Source: Larix kaempferi
Lineage: Eukaryota; Streptophyta; Pinopsida; Pinales; Pinaceae
DNA length: 64,000 nucleotides
Assembly: GCA_027924585.1 (NCBI GenBank)
Contig: BSBM01000007.1
Span: 12,243,501 to 12,307,500, forward strand
Direction of reading: 5' to 3'
Part shown: positions 1 through 12,134 of the stretch, in pieces
How positions within the stretch are numbered: the stretch's first letter is position 1
How the letters are laid out: each line of letters opens with the position of its first letter
The notes under the pieces: generated by a model
Told to the model about the DNA's origin: nothing
The model's database searches: none
Seen by the model: the letters and a program-made list of their open reading frames with translations, nothing else
Position numbers and translations under genes: made by a program

Positions 1-310
1 TTTATTATATATTATGTACAGAAATAAATAAAATGAAATAATACTAAACTAAATTGTAATTTACAACAATAAAATATGTAAAAACATATTTTTTCAAGTG
101 CATATCCAAGAAAGATCAAAATTTGTGTGGATTGAAGATGTTCTAATTTTAACTACTTTGTCTCATGTCAAAATATTCTTTCTCTTAAAACTTGGAAAAA
201 AATTAATTCAAACATTTCATGACAAGATCATTATAATTTAAAACTAAAGACATAATTCAAACGTGAATTCCTTAAACCAATAAAATAATAAGCGATAGCA
301 TGAATAATAG

Positions 311-556
311 AAAGTGAAAGAGGAGCCCCAAGAGTTAGCTCAATCGATCGAGCACCCGTATTTAGGCCTCCCAGCATGTGAGGTCGCGGGATCCATTCTC
401 CTCGACACTCTTGGGGTTAGGTATGCAAAATGTGCAGAAGGTGTGAGGCCCCTTCGGGTGGGCCCGCCAGCTATTATTCCGTGGATGTAGCGATGCTGGC
501 CGGTGGGACCGGTAGGTGAACCACATTGAAAAAAAAAAAAAAAAAGTGAAAGAGGA
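311..556 (+). mobile_element. tRNA-derived SINE with 14-bp target-site duplication
   Basis: The body spans about 325-542. It starts with a tRNA-like module: a box A-like ttagctcaatcgatcgagc at 335-353 and a box B-like ggtcgcgggatcc at 382-394. It ends in a run of about 17 A at 530-545. The flanks aaagtgaaagagga at 311-324 and 543-556 are a perfect target-site duplication. The right arm of the surrounding inverted repeat (about 2150-2175) has the same sequence uninterrupted, which gives a natural empty site. The A-tail and duplication indicate LINE-mediated retroposition. Confidence 0.88.
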
Positions 557-889
557 TAAAAATGCTTCCCTGAATGCATCTGAAGAAGCGTCGTTTCCAA
601 CTTAGACTTGGCTTGTCTTCACAAATATTTTATTGAAGAAAACCAAAAGAGTAATCTAATTATTAAAGAAATGATCAAAACTAATCTATTGTACACCTAC
701 TCCTACATTACTCTAAAAAGTAAACAAAAATCAAGTGTAATCAAATTTCCAATGCAACCATGAAAGCATATGAAAACCTGCCAAAAAAGAAGATGTGAAT
801 AATCAGAAAGCATGATATGAATGATTGAAAATAAAAATGAAAAAAGAATGCACTAAAGCAAATAAAATGAGATTTATGTACAAATCAAG

Positions 890-1608
890 AGAATGGAGCC
901 TTACCATCTTTATATACAAACAAGGAAAATAGAGTCTTACCAAAATGATGAAACCTTGCTAAGAAAACTTTGTCAAGCCAATCAACAATCCAATCATGGT
1001 ATGTACAATGAATATCAAAAGAATGATAGAAAGAGTTTGAAATATTTATGCAATGAAATAGATTATTTGAAAGAAAATCAACATTAGTATTATAAGAATC
1101 CAAAACTTCTTCTTGAACAATTTTATCCTTAGAAATATTTTCCTGAATAAGATCAACACAATCAGATCCAATTTGTTCTAGTTTATTATCATAACAATCA
1201 TCATAAATTGATTGATTTAATTGGAAATTCTCAAAGAAATCAAGTTGTCTTTGAGTATTTACTTGAGAAGAACTAAAGATATGAGATGTTTTTGAGTGTA
1301 GAACTAGTACCATTAACATTCTGATAAGAATCTCCTCCATCAAGTAATTGATTGTAAGAAGAAAAATTTTCTACACTAAATGATGAATCATAAAAAGAAA
1401 AATTCTGAAAATTACCCTTAGAAATAGTATTCATTTCCAGCAAAGAAGAATGACAAGAAAACATAGATTTATGATAAATATAATAATCTTCTTGATCTTC
1501 TTCATGTATTTCATAATTAATTTGTACCTCTTTAAAATTTAACAATGGAGAAATATAATCTAAAATATATGATTGAATGTCATTGTTATCAAATAGATCA
1601 AGATACAA
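890..1608 (-). pseudogene. Frameshifted Asn/Ser/Asp-rich ORF inside the inverted repeat
   Basis: Two overlapping minus-strand frames (1608 to 1273 and 1343 to 885) join with one frameshift near 1280-1340 into about 240 codons. The product is rich in Asn, Ser, Asp and Glu. Its C-terminal 45 residues, including a CTYHDW motif and an FHHFGKT motif, lie in the left arm. The right arm encodes nearly the same peptide on the plus strand at about 1682-1815. No family was recognised. It may be the remnant of an element-encoded protein, and the composition also permits a chance long ORF in AT-rich DNA. Confidence 0.35.
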
Positions 1609-2480
1609 AGAAAAATATGAAGAGGAAATAAGTGTATGAAATTCGTCTCTTAGTAGAATATTTTGAGATCGAGATTTCTGTCATTCTTTTGATTTTCATT
1701 GTACATACCATGATTGGGTTGTTGATTGGCTTGATAAATCTTTCTTAGAAAGGTTTCATCATTTTGGTAAAACTATGTTTTCCTTGTTTGTATATAAAGA
1801 TGGCAAGGCTCCATTCTCTTTATTCGTACATAAATATCGTTTTATTTGCTTTAATGCATTCTTTTTTTCATTTTTATTTTCAAGCATTCATGTCATGCTT
1901 TCTGATTATTCACATCTTCTTTTTTTGCAGGTTTTCATATGCTTTCATGGTTGCATTGGAAATTTTATTACACTTAATTTTTGTTTACTTTTTAGAGTAA
2001 TGTAGGATTAGGTGTAGAATAGATTAGTTTTGATCGTTTCTTTAATAATTAGATTACTCTTTTGGTTTTCTTCAATAAAATATTTGCGACGAAAAGCCAA
2101 ATCCAAGTTGGAAATGATGCTTTTTTAGATTCATTCAGGGAAGTATTTTTATCCTCTTTCACTTTCTATTATTCATGATCTCGCTTATTATTTTTATTGG
2201 TTCAAGGCATTCATGTTTGAATTATGTCTTTAGTTTTAAATTATAATGATCTTGTCATGAAATGTTTTGAATTAATTCTTTTCCAAGTTTTAAGAGAAAG
2301 AATATTTTGACATGAGACAAAGTAGTTAAAATTAGAACATCTTCATTACACACGAATTTTGATCTTTCCTGGATATGCACTTGAAAAAATATGTTTTTAC
2401 ATATTTTATTGTCATAAATTGCACACAATTTAGTTTAGTATTATTTCATTTTATTTCTTTCTATACATAATCTTTAGTAA

Positions 2481-3732
2481 AGAAAGGCCTCATTGTCCTA
2501 AACAACTTTATGCAAAAAATAACAATGTTGATCGTAATTCTTCAACCAAAGGAGAATAAATTTATTTTAAGAGTTTTATTTTAATTGATTCAGTACATTT
2601 ACAATTTATGAATTGATATAATTACTCTCTTTACAATAACAAATTCCTTCGATTTTCCAAACATGACAACAAATCCCACTTTTGTTCGCATAAGACAATT
2701 TGTTAAGGCCTATTTTACAATTATTTTACATTTTAATTTAATTTTCTAAATAAAAAGGCTTCAATTGGATCAATATCTCATGTGGTGAATAATACTATCA
2801 ATCGAATCTTTAAAGTAAAATAATCTATAATTACATCAAATATAACTGTAATCAATTCAAATAAATATGTACAATTTATGAATTGATACAATCTAATCCA
2901 CTATTTATCACTCCTATTACAATAAAAAATTCTTTTCTACGACAAAACTTTAAACACATATTCTTCAACATGAGATGTTAGTTATAATTGTAAAATCTCG
3001 TTTGCTTTAATTTTATGTTTATTATATCACTTTTCATTTCATTTTTAAATTGTTTAATTCAGATTGGATTTATTAGTTTGATAATCATTTGTATTAGCGA
3101 GAAAGGTTGAATTGTTAATTATCGAAAAATAGATTCCAATTATTCTATAATTTTTTTTATTTTGAATCATGTTTTATTTATCAAACATTTTCTAAAAAAT
3201 CAATTGATAGGGGATTGTTGATCCTTGGTTAGCAATACTTTGGGGCAAGTTAGTCACTCAAAGTCTATATCTTTTGAATTCTTGTATGTGAAGGAATATT
3301 TTCAATGTGATTTTCAAAAATAGACTATCCATTTTCCCGTGGTGGAACACTTTTCAAGTTTTACCTTCATACATAAACTTAGCTGCATTGATTATCTTTC
3401 TCCTTTTAATTATCACAAATCAATACACAAAGTGTTTTTTAACTAATTTATGCATTATGTTCAATTGGATCCTTCTTTAGGAGAAAATGAGTTGGGCTTG
3501 CATTGTTATCATCTCAAATCTCTTAACGCCATCCCGCTCTCTTAAGGAGTATAGTCGCATCCCCATCCATTAAGTAATCTCTTATGAGATTAATATTAAA
3601 CATAGCCCAATCCTCTTCTTTAACATCTTCGGGAGTGTGTTGGGAAAAATAAGGTCTTATTATAATCCAACATGTTCATGATCATACCTTCTTATGGAAT
3701 GACTTTATCAATATCTGGTCACCAAGCCAGGA
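2481..3732. other. AT-rich intergenic stretch, no gene seen
   Basis: No ORF, LTR terminus or RNA gene could be supported here. The last part runs without a break into the duplicated segment: the phrase caccaagccaggata near 3720 recurs in diverged form near 3839, so sequence upstream of 3733 is the natural left flank of the unit. The second unit starts abruptly at its 3733 equivalent. Confidence 0.5.
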
Positions 3733-4328
3733 TACTGGCTTGTAGCCACAAAAAATAGTTACAAGACGAGGGGTCTCATCACGAACTAGCCCTCTCATTA
3801 TCTATAAGTTGATGTGAATGACACTGTCACAATATGATCACCAAGTCAGGATAGTGGTTCCCAACTTCTTTCCAAGGATGCAAATCTTTGACAAGGATTG
3901 ATAAGCTTTGCATATTTAACTAGTAGATGGGATAAAAGTGACTTATTGGGTTAAAATTTAATCCTGTCGAGGCTATAGACATTTGTCGGAAGCAGGGCCA
4001 TGCCTGTGGTATTAGAGGTGAAACATTAAGATAAAATCTTCTTGTCATCAAAAATTGTTCATTTAGAGCATGTTTCAATGAAGAACATATTTTGTTGGAA
4101 ATCTAATCACCTAGTATTTTTCTTTGCATCACAACTGATAGCTAGAAGGGCATCATTAAAATCAATTACACCTGGGTAAATCTTTAAAAGGTTGACTTGT
4201 TAATGTGGTACACATGTTTTAGGGAAAGCTTTATTATTGTTAAAAGCCTCATTTTTCTTATCCTCATACATGTACGACTTTTATGTTTTCACGGCAGAGA
4301 TAACTGCTTTACCCAGCCAGTCACCATT

Positions 4329-7300
4329 TGTTGTAGACACAACAGATCCCATCTTAAATAAAGATGGGAGCCCCTTTTATTTATTATTTGTTTGGATTTC
4401 CATTTTTGTATTTCACCATTGACCTAATTATTCTCCTAGATCTATGGTATTATTTGGATTGTTTCCATTTTACTTATTTGATTTTTGGATTCATTTGAGT
4501 TGGTTCCAAGATCTTGGTGGTTAACTTACCATGTTGTCCTTCACATTCCCCACCTAGATTTGGTCTTCGTTGCATAAAATGATCATTCGAGATGATGGCT
4601 AGTTATTACCTTCATTCTGGGATTTTGAATGATCTTATGAATTTATATATTGCATTAGTGTGTTTTTTGAACTTGATGGAGTTTTATTTTCATTTTTGCA
4701 TGCCTATAATCATAATATAAATATTGTAAATAATTGTAGTATTTGGGTTTGTTTGCTTATATTAGTTTAACATTTTTAATGTTTAAATTAAGATTATTTA
4801 AATCTTTTAAATATTCATGGTCATGTGTTGACTTTCATTAAGTTAATTTGTGTATTTTATTAAATCCATATATTTATACACACTTTGATTTTATGAAAAT
4901 TAAAAAAACACACATGTTTTAGTGAGTTCTAATTTCTCTAATTTCCATGATTTTTTGTTTTATGATTATTTGGGAATTAGTGGGATTAAAATTCAATATT
5001 CATGAATGTAAAGTTAGTTTGATCATGGATATGTTTTCCTTCTCAATAAGCTAATTTGATCTTGAAAATACAATTTCTATTTTCCCTTTTGCAATTTAAA
5101 TGATTTTCATTTATTATTGTACAAAATGAAATGCTATTATTCTTTTCTTGGTATTCTGTTCTTGAAAAAATGATTATGTTAGAAACCTATTTATGGAATT
5201 CATTAACTCTCATATATTATAAGAGTGACTATTTCCCTATATACGTAACTTGTTTCCAACATTAAGTTTCTTAAGAAATAACTTGTAAATGGTTTTGATT
5301 TTTACTTCTAGGTTTTAAGTTTTAATGTTGTTTTCCAATATTGGATTTTATTTTACTTTGTAAATATTTCTAGATTTTCTTTTAATATTTTCTCCATTTT
5401 TATTTCATTACTTCGTTCAATATTTTAAAAAAATCGCATTTTTTCAAGTTTTTTCGATGATTTTTATGCATCTTTGCGAATTGCGGAAGCTTTAATTTTT
5501 ATGGTTAATTTTTAATATTTGCGCAACCCGCAATCCGCATTGTGGATCATTTGATTTAATTGTTAAATTTCAATATTTCTGCAATCCACAATTCCGCAAT
5601 GTAGATTGCAAAACCTTTAAATTTGGTGATTTAATTTTTAATGTTTCCGCAATTGCGGATTGTGGAAGGTACAATTTTTCTCATTTAAAAAAAATCATTT
5701 CCGCAACTCGCAATTGCGGAAGTCACTTTTCCAAATTTTTAATTTCTCATTTTCACATTTTGGGACCCTAAGTTTCTTTTATGTTATATTTTAATTTAAT
5801 TTCGGGTCCGTAATTTTTTGTAATTTCATTTTTTACTTAGAACTTTAATTTTGGTTTTGATTTTGTTTTTCGATTTTGATTTGTTTTAAAATTCAAAATT
5901 TCCTTCGCGACATGTAATTTTTGATATTTTGGGAATATTGATTTTTTATTTTTGTTTGGTTTTATTCCTTTGGAAAATAATTAATATGGATAATGGATTT
6001 AGTTTTTAGATCAATGGCCACAATTCACCCAACAATGAAATCAACGATTGTTGAGCCTTAACGTCCGGGTGCAATATCTTGAGATTTATGAATCCAAATC
6101 AAGCCCGAGATAGCTCGTTGGAAAGATGAAAGGATGATGAATGATTTGGAAAGATTATGTTTTCCAAATGAATAGATTCAACACCCCGAAAATCTATCTG
6201 AACAGCCAATTTCGGATTTGGATCAGATTTATGTATTTTTATTATATTTTGGTTTGCTAATGGATTTTTATTAACTTAGATTTATTTCATTAGTTTGGAA
6301 TGATGTTTTAATTTATCTTTTGAATTGTACATGTGTGGATTTGGATTTGGAGGGGTCATGCTGAAAAATTTACATCCCAAATTTGGATTGATCAAAACAT
6401 GCCATGTGAAAAACAATGATCTTTGGACGCAATTTATGGAGTGATGAAGATGAATCTGGAAAATCTGAGACGTGGGTTTTGTGAAGAATATGCCCTATTA
6501 GTAGCTTTGTAAGCAGAATCCTCATAAAGTTCTTCATTTGGGAGATATGACTAGTTTTTCAAGACAGAATTTTCCATATTTTTCTTGGGATTTACTAAAT
6601 GGAACAACTCAGCTAGTTAGCTCAACAATTGGGGAAAGTGATCTTATCTTCTCCTGTCATTTACGTTGTATAAATACCTACCTTCTATGATATGAGAGAA
6701 GGAGGGATATTAAGAGAAACAAATTTCTTTCTTTCGTTGTAATATAGAATTGTTATACATTTTTATGCATACAGTTTGTTATTCAGATCAGTGGATGATA
6801 CTCTCTGATTTCTCAGCATGCTAGTTCATTGGATCTGGAGATCTTCTGTAAGGTTTTCATCAATTTATTTAATAAATTGAATTTGTTTTGTTTTCTTCAA
6901 TTTATTTTTGGAATATACTGATTTTCATCTAATATTCACATTCTATTTTCTATGTTTAGTCCTCAGAAGTTATTTTCAATTGCAGTATGAATCATTTTCA
7001 ATCTGTGATGAGCAGAATTTTAGATTTGTCCTGATTTTTGTTCCTTGCATAACCTTGAATGTTTTATAACACACCAATTGGTATGAATATGATTTTTCAA
7101 CTTGATAATCAATTGAATACTAATTAAAACTAATATTTTTTTTCTTTTGATCAGTTTATGAAAAAAACATTTTTTTTTTCATTCTGTTAGTTCTATTACA
7201 TGATTATTTTTATCATTTATCATACATTTGTAGATTGACATGAACTAGTTATCACAATCACATTTAATAAATTACACATTAAGTTAGTTTCCCATTTAGG

Positions 7301-7508
7301 ATTAATTTTTAGTCATGATTCAAAGTCTCCTCTTTGAGGAGAAACCATCGCTTAGTGGCTAACAGAGCCGTAAAATCCGTCGGAGTTAGTTATACCAAAC
7401 AACTTGAGGACAGGGTAATCCTTGCGTTGGATTATTTTAAGCCTTCGGCTGGGATATCTCCCTTATGTTGTTGCCTGGGGTACTTCCAGCACATCCGAGG
7501 CTTCAACA
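4329..7508 (+). mobile_element. LTR-like block L1 (3,180 bp)
   Basis: It begins tgttgtag, ends cttcaaca, and is the same length as its copy at 14170-17349. It shares architecture with block C at 49161-55586: identical first and last bases, a hairpin followed by gggagcccc just inside the left end, a cluster of CCGCAA/TTGCGG repeats (5470-5725), a TATA-like gtataaatac (6668-6677) and a conserved last 190 bp. The promoter implies plus orientation. Bases immediately outside are not a target duplication, so this is either an LTR still joined to internal sequence or an old LTR with decayed flanks. A weak tRNA-Arg-like primer site on the minus strand at 4311-4327 leaves orientation open. Confidence 0.6.
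6668..6677 (+). promoter_or_regulatory. Putative LTR promoter TATA box in L1
   Basis: gtataaatac precedes a purine-rich leader with gagagaaggaggg. It aligns with the TATA-like site downstream of the ORF in block C (54744). The copy in L1' is at 16509-16518. Confidence 0.5.
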
Positions 7509-7752
7509 TGGAGGTGGGAGAGTAAATGCGCAGCTATAAAATGATGAACTATGGGTTGATCGTTTCAAGGTGCATAAAATTCCTCGGGCTTGTAGTGGGG
7601 CGACATCATGGGTGTCAAATCATGACTGGGATGCAATGGTGCAAACCGCCCATGGATTAAATATGCTACCTGTAGTAGTGATATTGATGGCATATCATTA
7701 TTGGGGAGGGGAACCCTATGGTTATCAGTGAGAATATCTGTTAAGTGTAATG

Positions 7753-10700
7753 TGTTGGCGCAATTTTACTTTGAATAGAGTTCAACACTTAGAATTCACC
7801 AACAAACTCCCCAATCCACAGACGTCGAACAAAAAGGGAGTAAATCCCTTTAAAAACACCTACAGAGCATATGAAGTCTTACCCAAAGTATTTATGGGGA
7901 TTGTAGGAACTAGACTTCATGTAATACATAAGTGGAATACTAGAAAAGAAATACATTTATCATTATCTATTTCTATAGAACAATGACCGATCAGACCTTC
8001 GACAGACTCATAACTTCGAAAAATATGATAACATATCCCAATAATAGATTACATCTAATTTCCATACACTTAAGCATACAAAACATTCACTTGATTATTT
8101 AACAGAAGAAATGAGCACATATCACAAGTCACATCACAACACATATCAACCCACATAAAGACACCATATTTTATGTGGAAAACCCATTTCGGAAAAACCA
8201 CAGAAGTGCTTGTATTTATTAAGATTCGCACCCAAATAAGCACTTCAGGGAGAACTTACAGACTTCTTCACGTAGTACAATGGATCTGCGCATACATCCT
8301 GCAAATCAATGACTTAACTTCTCCAAAACATATTTGATAGACATACAATATATATTTATTATAGAGCATAAAGCCTTAAATATCTCTACTACCTGAATGT
8401 AACCCAAAAATTCTGTTTTAATACATATTTATAGGGAGCACTAAGCTTTCCCTGCTCCAACTAAGCCACTAACTTCATAACCGGATCATTAATACAATGT
8501 GGACCAATCCCAACTAACTGACTCAACTCCAACATTTGACGTAATAAACATGGTTGTTTTCCCAATTTCTTGGTCACTTCGTCGGAGTTGACCGCTTCAA
8601 CGAACTGGTTTCACCTTGTCTTTGTCCACACCAAAACTATTTCTTCAAAAATGGTAGCTCCAAAATGTTAGGCCCAATAGGACCCAAACACTCACATGTG
8701 GCTCGTCCCAAGCCACTTAAAGGTTGTGAGTTAAGTTCCTGTAGCTTCGACAAAAACTCTTCATAGAGGTACTTGTTTGCTTTGGCCAGTTGCTGGACTT
8801 CTTTCTTCTTCTGACCAACAGTCTCAACTATATCTGTAGTAATATGTGTTTGGCTCACCTCGATGTCCTGAGTAATTGTCGACTAGATTGAAGTATGTCG
8901 ACTACTAATGTCCTTTGGTATGTGTTGGGCCTTGGACTAGAGAATCTAGACTCTCTCTTTACATTTCTTGTGTTGCAATCTCAACTTATTGACTTCCTGC
9001 TACAAATATTTGCTTTCAGTGGCTCTACTCATTCTCTAGATTGGAGGAAGAGTCTTCAACTTCTCTCATAAGGTGCGCATATTTTCTTCAGCAGCCCCAA
9101 GCTGCGTTTGGATCTCCTGCAGCTCAACATCCTTAGATAAGTAATCCCACGACTTGTACACAACGTCATACATCTCCATTGATTGAGCTTCCACTACTTG
9201 AAGGTTCTGAACAACCTCTTGAATTTTTGCTCGTCATTGCTCAATGAATTTAGGTGGGGTTTTGGGAACCAACTTCGCTTCCAAATATTGTACCTTTAGA
9301 CGGTATCTAGAGATGACCATCTGTAGCCGTTGTACCTTCTCTTTTGTCGTCACTTCATCAATAACTTCTGCCTCAGGAACTATTTGGCACACAAATTTGA
9401 CAACTTGTTGAACTTTATCCTTCTCTTGTCGTAGCAGGTCCTTGTCCTGCTGAAATTTAGCACTTAAATCGTTCAATTTGGCCGCCTGATTCTTATATCC
9501 TCTCATGTATTTTAGGAGAGAACTTTCCCTTGATTTGATTTCCTACACAACACTTTCGTGTAACTTGTGCAGCATATATAGAGGTAATGCAGGTAATTTA
9601 ATATTTGCATACCCTTACTTGGGGATTTCAACACTGGTCCCTGATTCATCAAACGTTATTGCTCGTGGTATAATTTTAACCACCCCTTCCACAGGGGCAA
9701 GTGATGTTCCTTGATCTTGTGCAACTTTGACCTGTGTTAGTGTAACTGGCCATAGAGCCAAAATGTGGATTCTTTTGACTTCCTGACATAGTATATCCAA
9801 CAAATTGGTGACACTAGTGAATAAATGTATCGTTTTATCTTATGCTTTTCTTCTATTGTATTCACCAACCTCTGTGATCCTATCAAACATGATGTTAATA
9901 TCGTCATCAGTTAGTGCCTAGATATTGTCATGTCATTGTGCTTTTTGCTTCGTCCCGGCAACAGAACCATTCGTTGGAGCACTTTTACTTCAACCATGGT
10001 TCAACACTTAGCATTCACTAACAAACTCCCCAATCCATAGACACCACATCAAAAGGGAGTAAATCCCTTTCGGAAACACCTGCAGGAACCAGAATTCATG
10101 CAGTACGAAAGGGGAATACTTGACAATCAATACATTCATCATTATATCTTGCTATAGAACATTAACAGATCAGAGCTTCGATAGACACATAACTTCCAAA
10201 AATATCATAACTTAGCCCGATAATAGATTACATCCAATTTCCATACACTTAAGCATATCATACATTCACTTGATTATTTAATAGAAGAAACAAACACATA
10301 TCAAAAGTCACATCACAACACATATCAATAGAAATAAAGGCACCATATTTTACGTGGAAAACCCATCCGAGAAAAATCACAGAAGCGCTTGTATTTATTA
10401 AGAGTTGCAGCGAAATAAGCACTTCAGGCATAATTTATAGACTTCTTCATGTAGTACAATGGATCTTTGCACATCCTACAGATCAGGGACTTGACTTCCA
10501 CAAAATATATTCGATATACATAGAAAATATCTTCATTACAGAGCATAAAACCTTAACTATATCTCTACTAAAATGTAACCCAAAACTTCCTTTTTAATAC
10601 ATATTTATAGGGAACCCTAAGCTTTCCCTGCTCCCACTAGCCCACTAACTTCCTAACTGACTCATTATTACAATGTGGACCAATCCCAACTAATTGATTC

Positions 10701-10855
10701 AACTCCAAACTTTGACGCAATCAACATGATCGTTTTCCCAATTTTTTGGCTGCTTCGTCAGAGTTGACCGCTTCACCGAACTAGTTTCACCTTGTCTTTG
10801 TCTACACCAAAACAGTTTCTTCAAAAGTGGTACCTCCAAAACTCTAGGCCCAACA
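7753..10855 (-). mobile_element. LTR retroelement G, copy 1 (non-autonomous, TSD taatg)
   Basis: Minus-strand element: 5' LTR 9972-10855, internal region 8680-9971, 3' LTR 7753-8679. Plus-strand outer ends are TGTTGG and CCCAACA. The target duplication taatg is exact at 7748-7752 and 10856-10860. Each LTR has a minus-strand ctataaatatg TATA box (8425-8435, 10600-10611). A primer-binding site starting TGG and containing gttgccggga lies at 9952-9969 and resembles the tRNA-Asp type of Athila elements. The two LTRs are only about 80% alike, so it is old. The internal part is 1.3 kb and has no Gag, protease, RT or integrase. Its 5' LTR lost about 40 bp, between short ctg repeats, relative to copy 2. 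Confidence 0.85.
8637..9945 (-). pseudogene. G-encoded coiled-coil extra ORF, copy 1
   Basis: One minus-strand frame runs through most of the internal region with about eight stops. It begins near the primer-binding site and ends just inside the 3' LTR. The middle is strongly heptad-like and charged (the stretch decoded from 9506 to 9234, rich in Lys, Glu, Gln and Leu), followed by further Lys/Glu-rich segments. It resembles the coiled-coil C-terminal halves of the extra ORFs in C, D and E in style only. At 9235-9237 copy 1 has a TGA where copy 2 has CGA, so the stop arose after the duplication by a CpG transition. Not a recognised Gag. Function unknown. Confidence 0.6.
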
Positions 10856-12134
10856 TAATGCAAATCAGGGTAATTTTTAGGAGCGAAATTTCGCTAATTG
10901 GCTATTTTTGGGGCTTTTTTTCAAAAAATAAATTCACTATTTGGTCATTTTTAGTCTCTAATATCGCCTATATTTTCATAAAATATGTTTTTAATCATAA
11001 TATTCACCAAAAATTACATTTTTCAGTAGTAAATTGTATGTTTCATATTTAATATTTTCTTACCTTTCTATATATATGTTTTTTTCAATCCAAAATAATC
11101 TCCTAGAATACTGCACTTAAGCATACTATTAGAATTCTTAAAAAAATACCCTGATGCAAACATAGGGAAGGCGTTTTCTATATGGAAGTTTTGAGATGAT
11201 ACCTGTGATAGAAGCCCAATGCCATTACTGAGGGGTGGATTCTTGTTATTATAATGGAAAAATAAGAGGTGTTCGAGTCTTGGTCGTTGTCCTACACATA
11301 TGACACCAATACCCAAGTGCAATAAAGAACATGACAAAGGTATTGACAATGCAAAATTGATAACCAAAATAGAGAAAAAATGTGGTGTGTGTGTGAGAGA
11401 AAATGACTGCGATGGTGATGTGCATACAAGTGTACGGGTGTAGCCATTGTGGAGCGCTTGAAGTGCTAACTCTAGAAGTGCAAATGATTCATCAAACAGA
11501 TATAGTTTGGTCGTGGCGAAGATTTGAAGTTTGGGTCAAATCTCTATAAAAGGGGTGGGGCCCATTTTTCAAGGTCATTTGTACTTTGTTTGTCTTATGT
11601 GATTTGAAGCTATGTACGTCGATTCTGAGTGATCCAAGCCTCCTTTTCTAAGCAACGCGATCCAGGTAAGCCTAAACCTTATCCCAGTGATTTCAGGAGG
11701 GTTAGTATTTAAGGATGGGATTTTCCGGGGTTGTAAGGACCCATTTAGTGTCCATCTGGGGACCACACATGATTTTGTTTTTTCCTACGCAATTCGGGAT
11801 CATGTGGGGTGCACCATTTGTGGTTAACCATGAGGGGAAATCAGAAATTTCTGCACGATGCATAGTAAAAAATGGGTTTCGACCATGCACTTGAGAAACA
11901 CAACTATGTGTTGTTCAGTCACGCTATGACTGTGACTGAGGAGAATGAGGAATGTGTAGCTAGGGTTTTGTGGGGTTCCTTGGTTCAATCATGCATAGCG
12001 TGACTATGACTTTGGGAGATCATGCTACCAATGCAGGTTTTACAGACATAGCCACGTTGGTTGAGTGTAAGTCTTGTTTTGGCATTTATGGGATGACAAG
12101 AGTAAATATGATGCGATAGTGTTTTTGTTTCTAG
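10856..12134 (+). other. Promoter and first-intron region of the segment ORF
   Basis: Non-coding apart from a predicted leader. A strong TATA-like ctataaaagg lies at 11543-11552. A consensus 5' splice site (ccag|gtaagc) is at 11665/11666, and an acceptor with a pyrimidine tract (tttttgtttctag) ends at 12134, giving a 469-bp intron of identical length in the second copy (28208-28676). A palindromic gcgaaatttcgc occurs near 10882. Splicing is inferred from these motifs alone. Confidence 0.45.

Larger units (their letters stand above)
1..2480. repeat. Long inverted repeat (foldback element), arms about 0.8-1.0 kb
   Basis: Positions 1 to about 1035 read as the reverse complement of about 1678-2478, apart from a SINE present only in the left arm. 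The central spacer is about 1036-1677. Anchors that match in opposite orientation are the segments at 70-130 and 2340-2410, 130-300 and 2200-2350, and 890-1030 and 1680-1820. The left arm probably starts slightly before the window, so flanking target duplications cannot be tested. It could be a foldback transposon, or two head-to-head copies of one repeat. A transcript through it would form a hairpin of about 0.8 kb. Confidence 0.85.

Noticed and set aside
340-600. 86-codon minus-strand ORF
   Set aside because: Lies across the SINE and its A-tail; it is the antisense of a tRNA-derived element.
1764-2005. Hydrophobic plus-strand ORFs in the right arm
   Set aside because: T-rich sequence gives Phe/Leu runs in two overlapping frames. 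Only the short peptide at 1682-1815 is shared with the other arm.
4311-4327. Minus-strand tRNA-Arg-like primer-binding site beside L1
   Set aside because: tggtgactggctgggt fits only with a gap and several mismatches, and promoter direction in L1 argues for the opposite orientation. Kept as an ambiguity, not a feature.
11068-11367. 99-codon minus-strand ORF conserved in both segment copies (also 27610-27909)
   Set aside because: Conservation reflects the recent duplication only. It lies between promoter-like and intronic sequence on the opposite strand and shows no domain.
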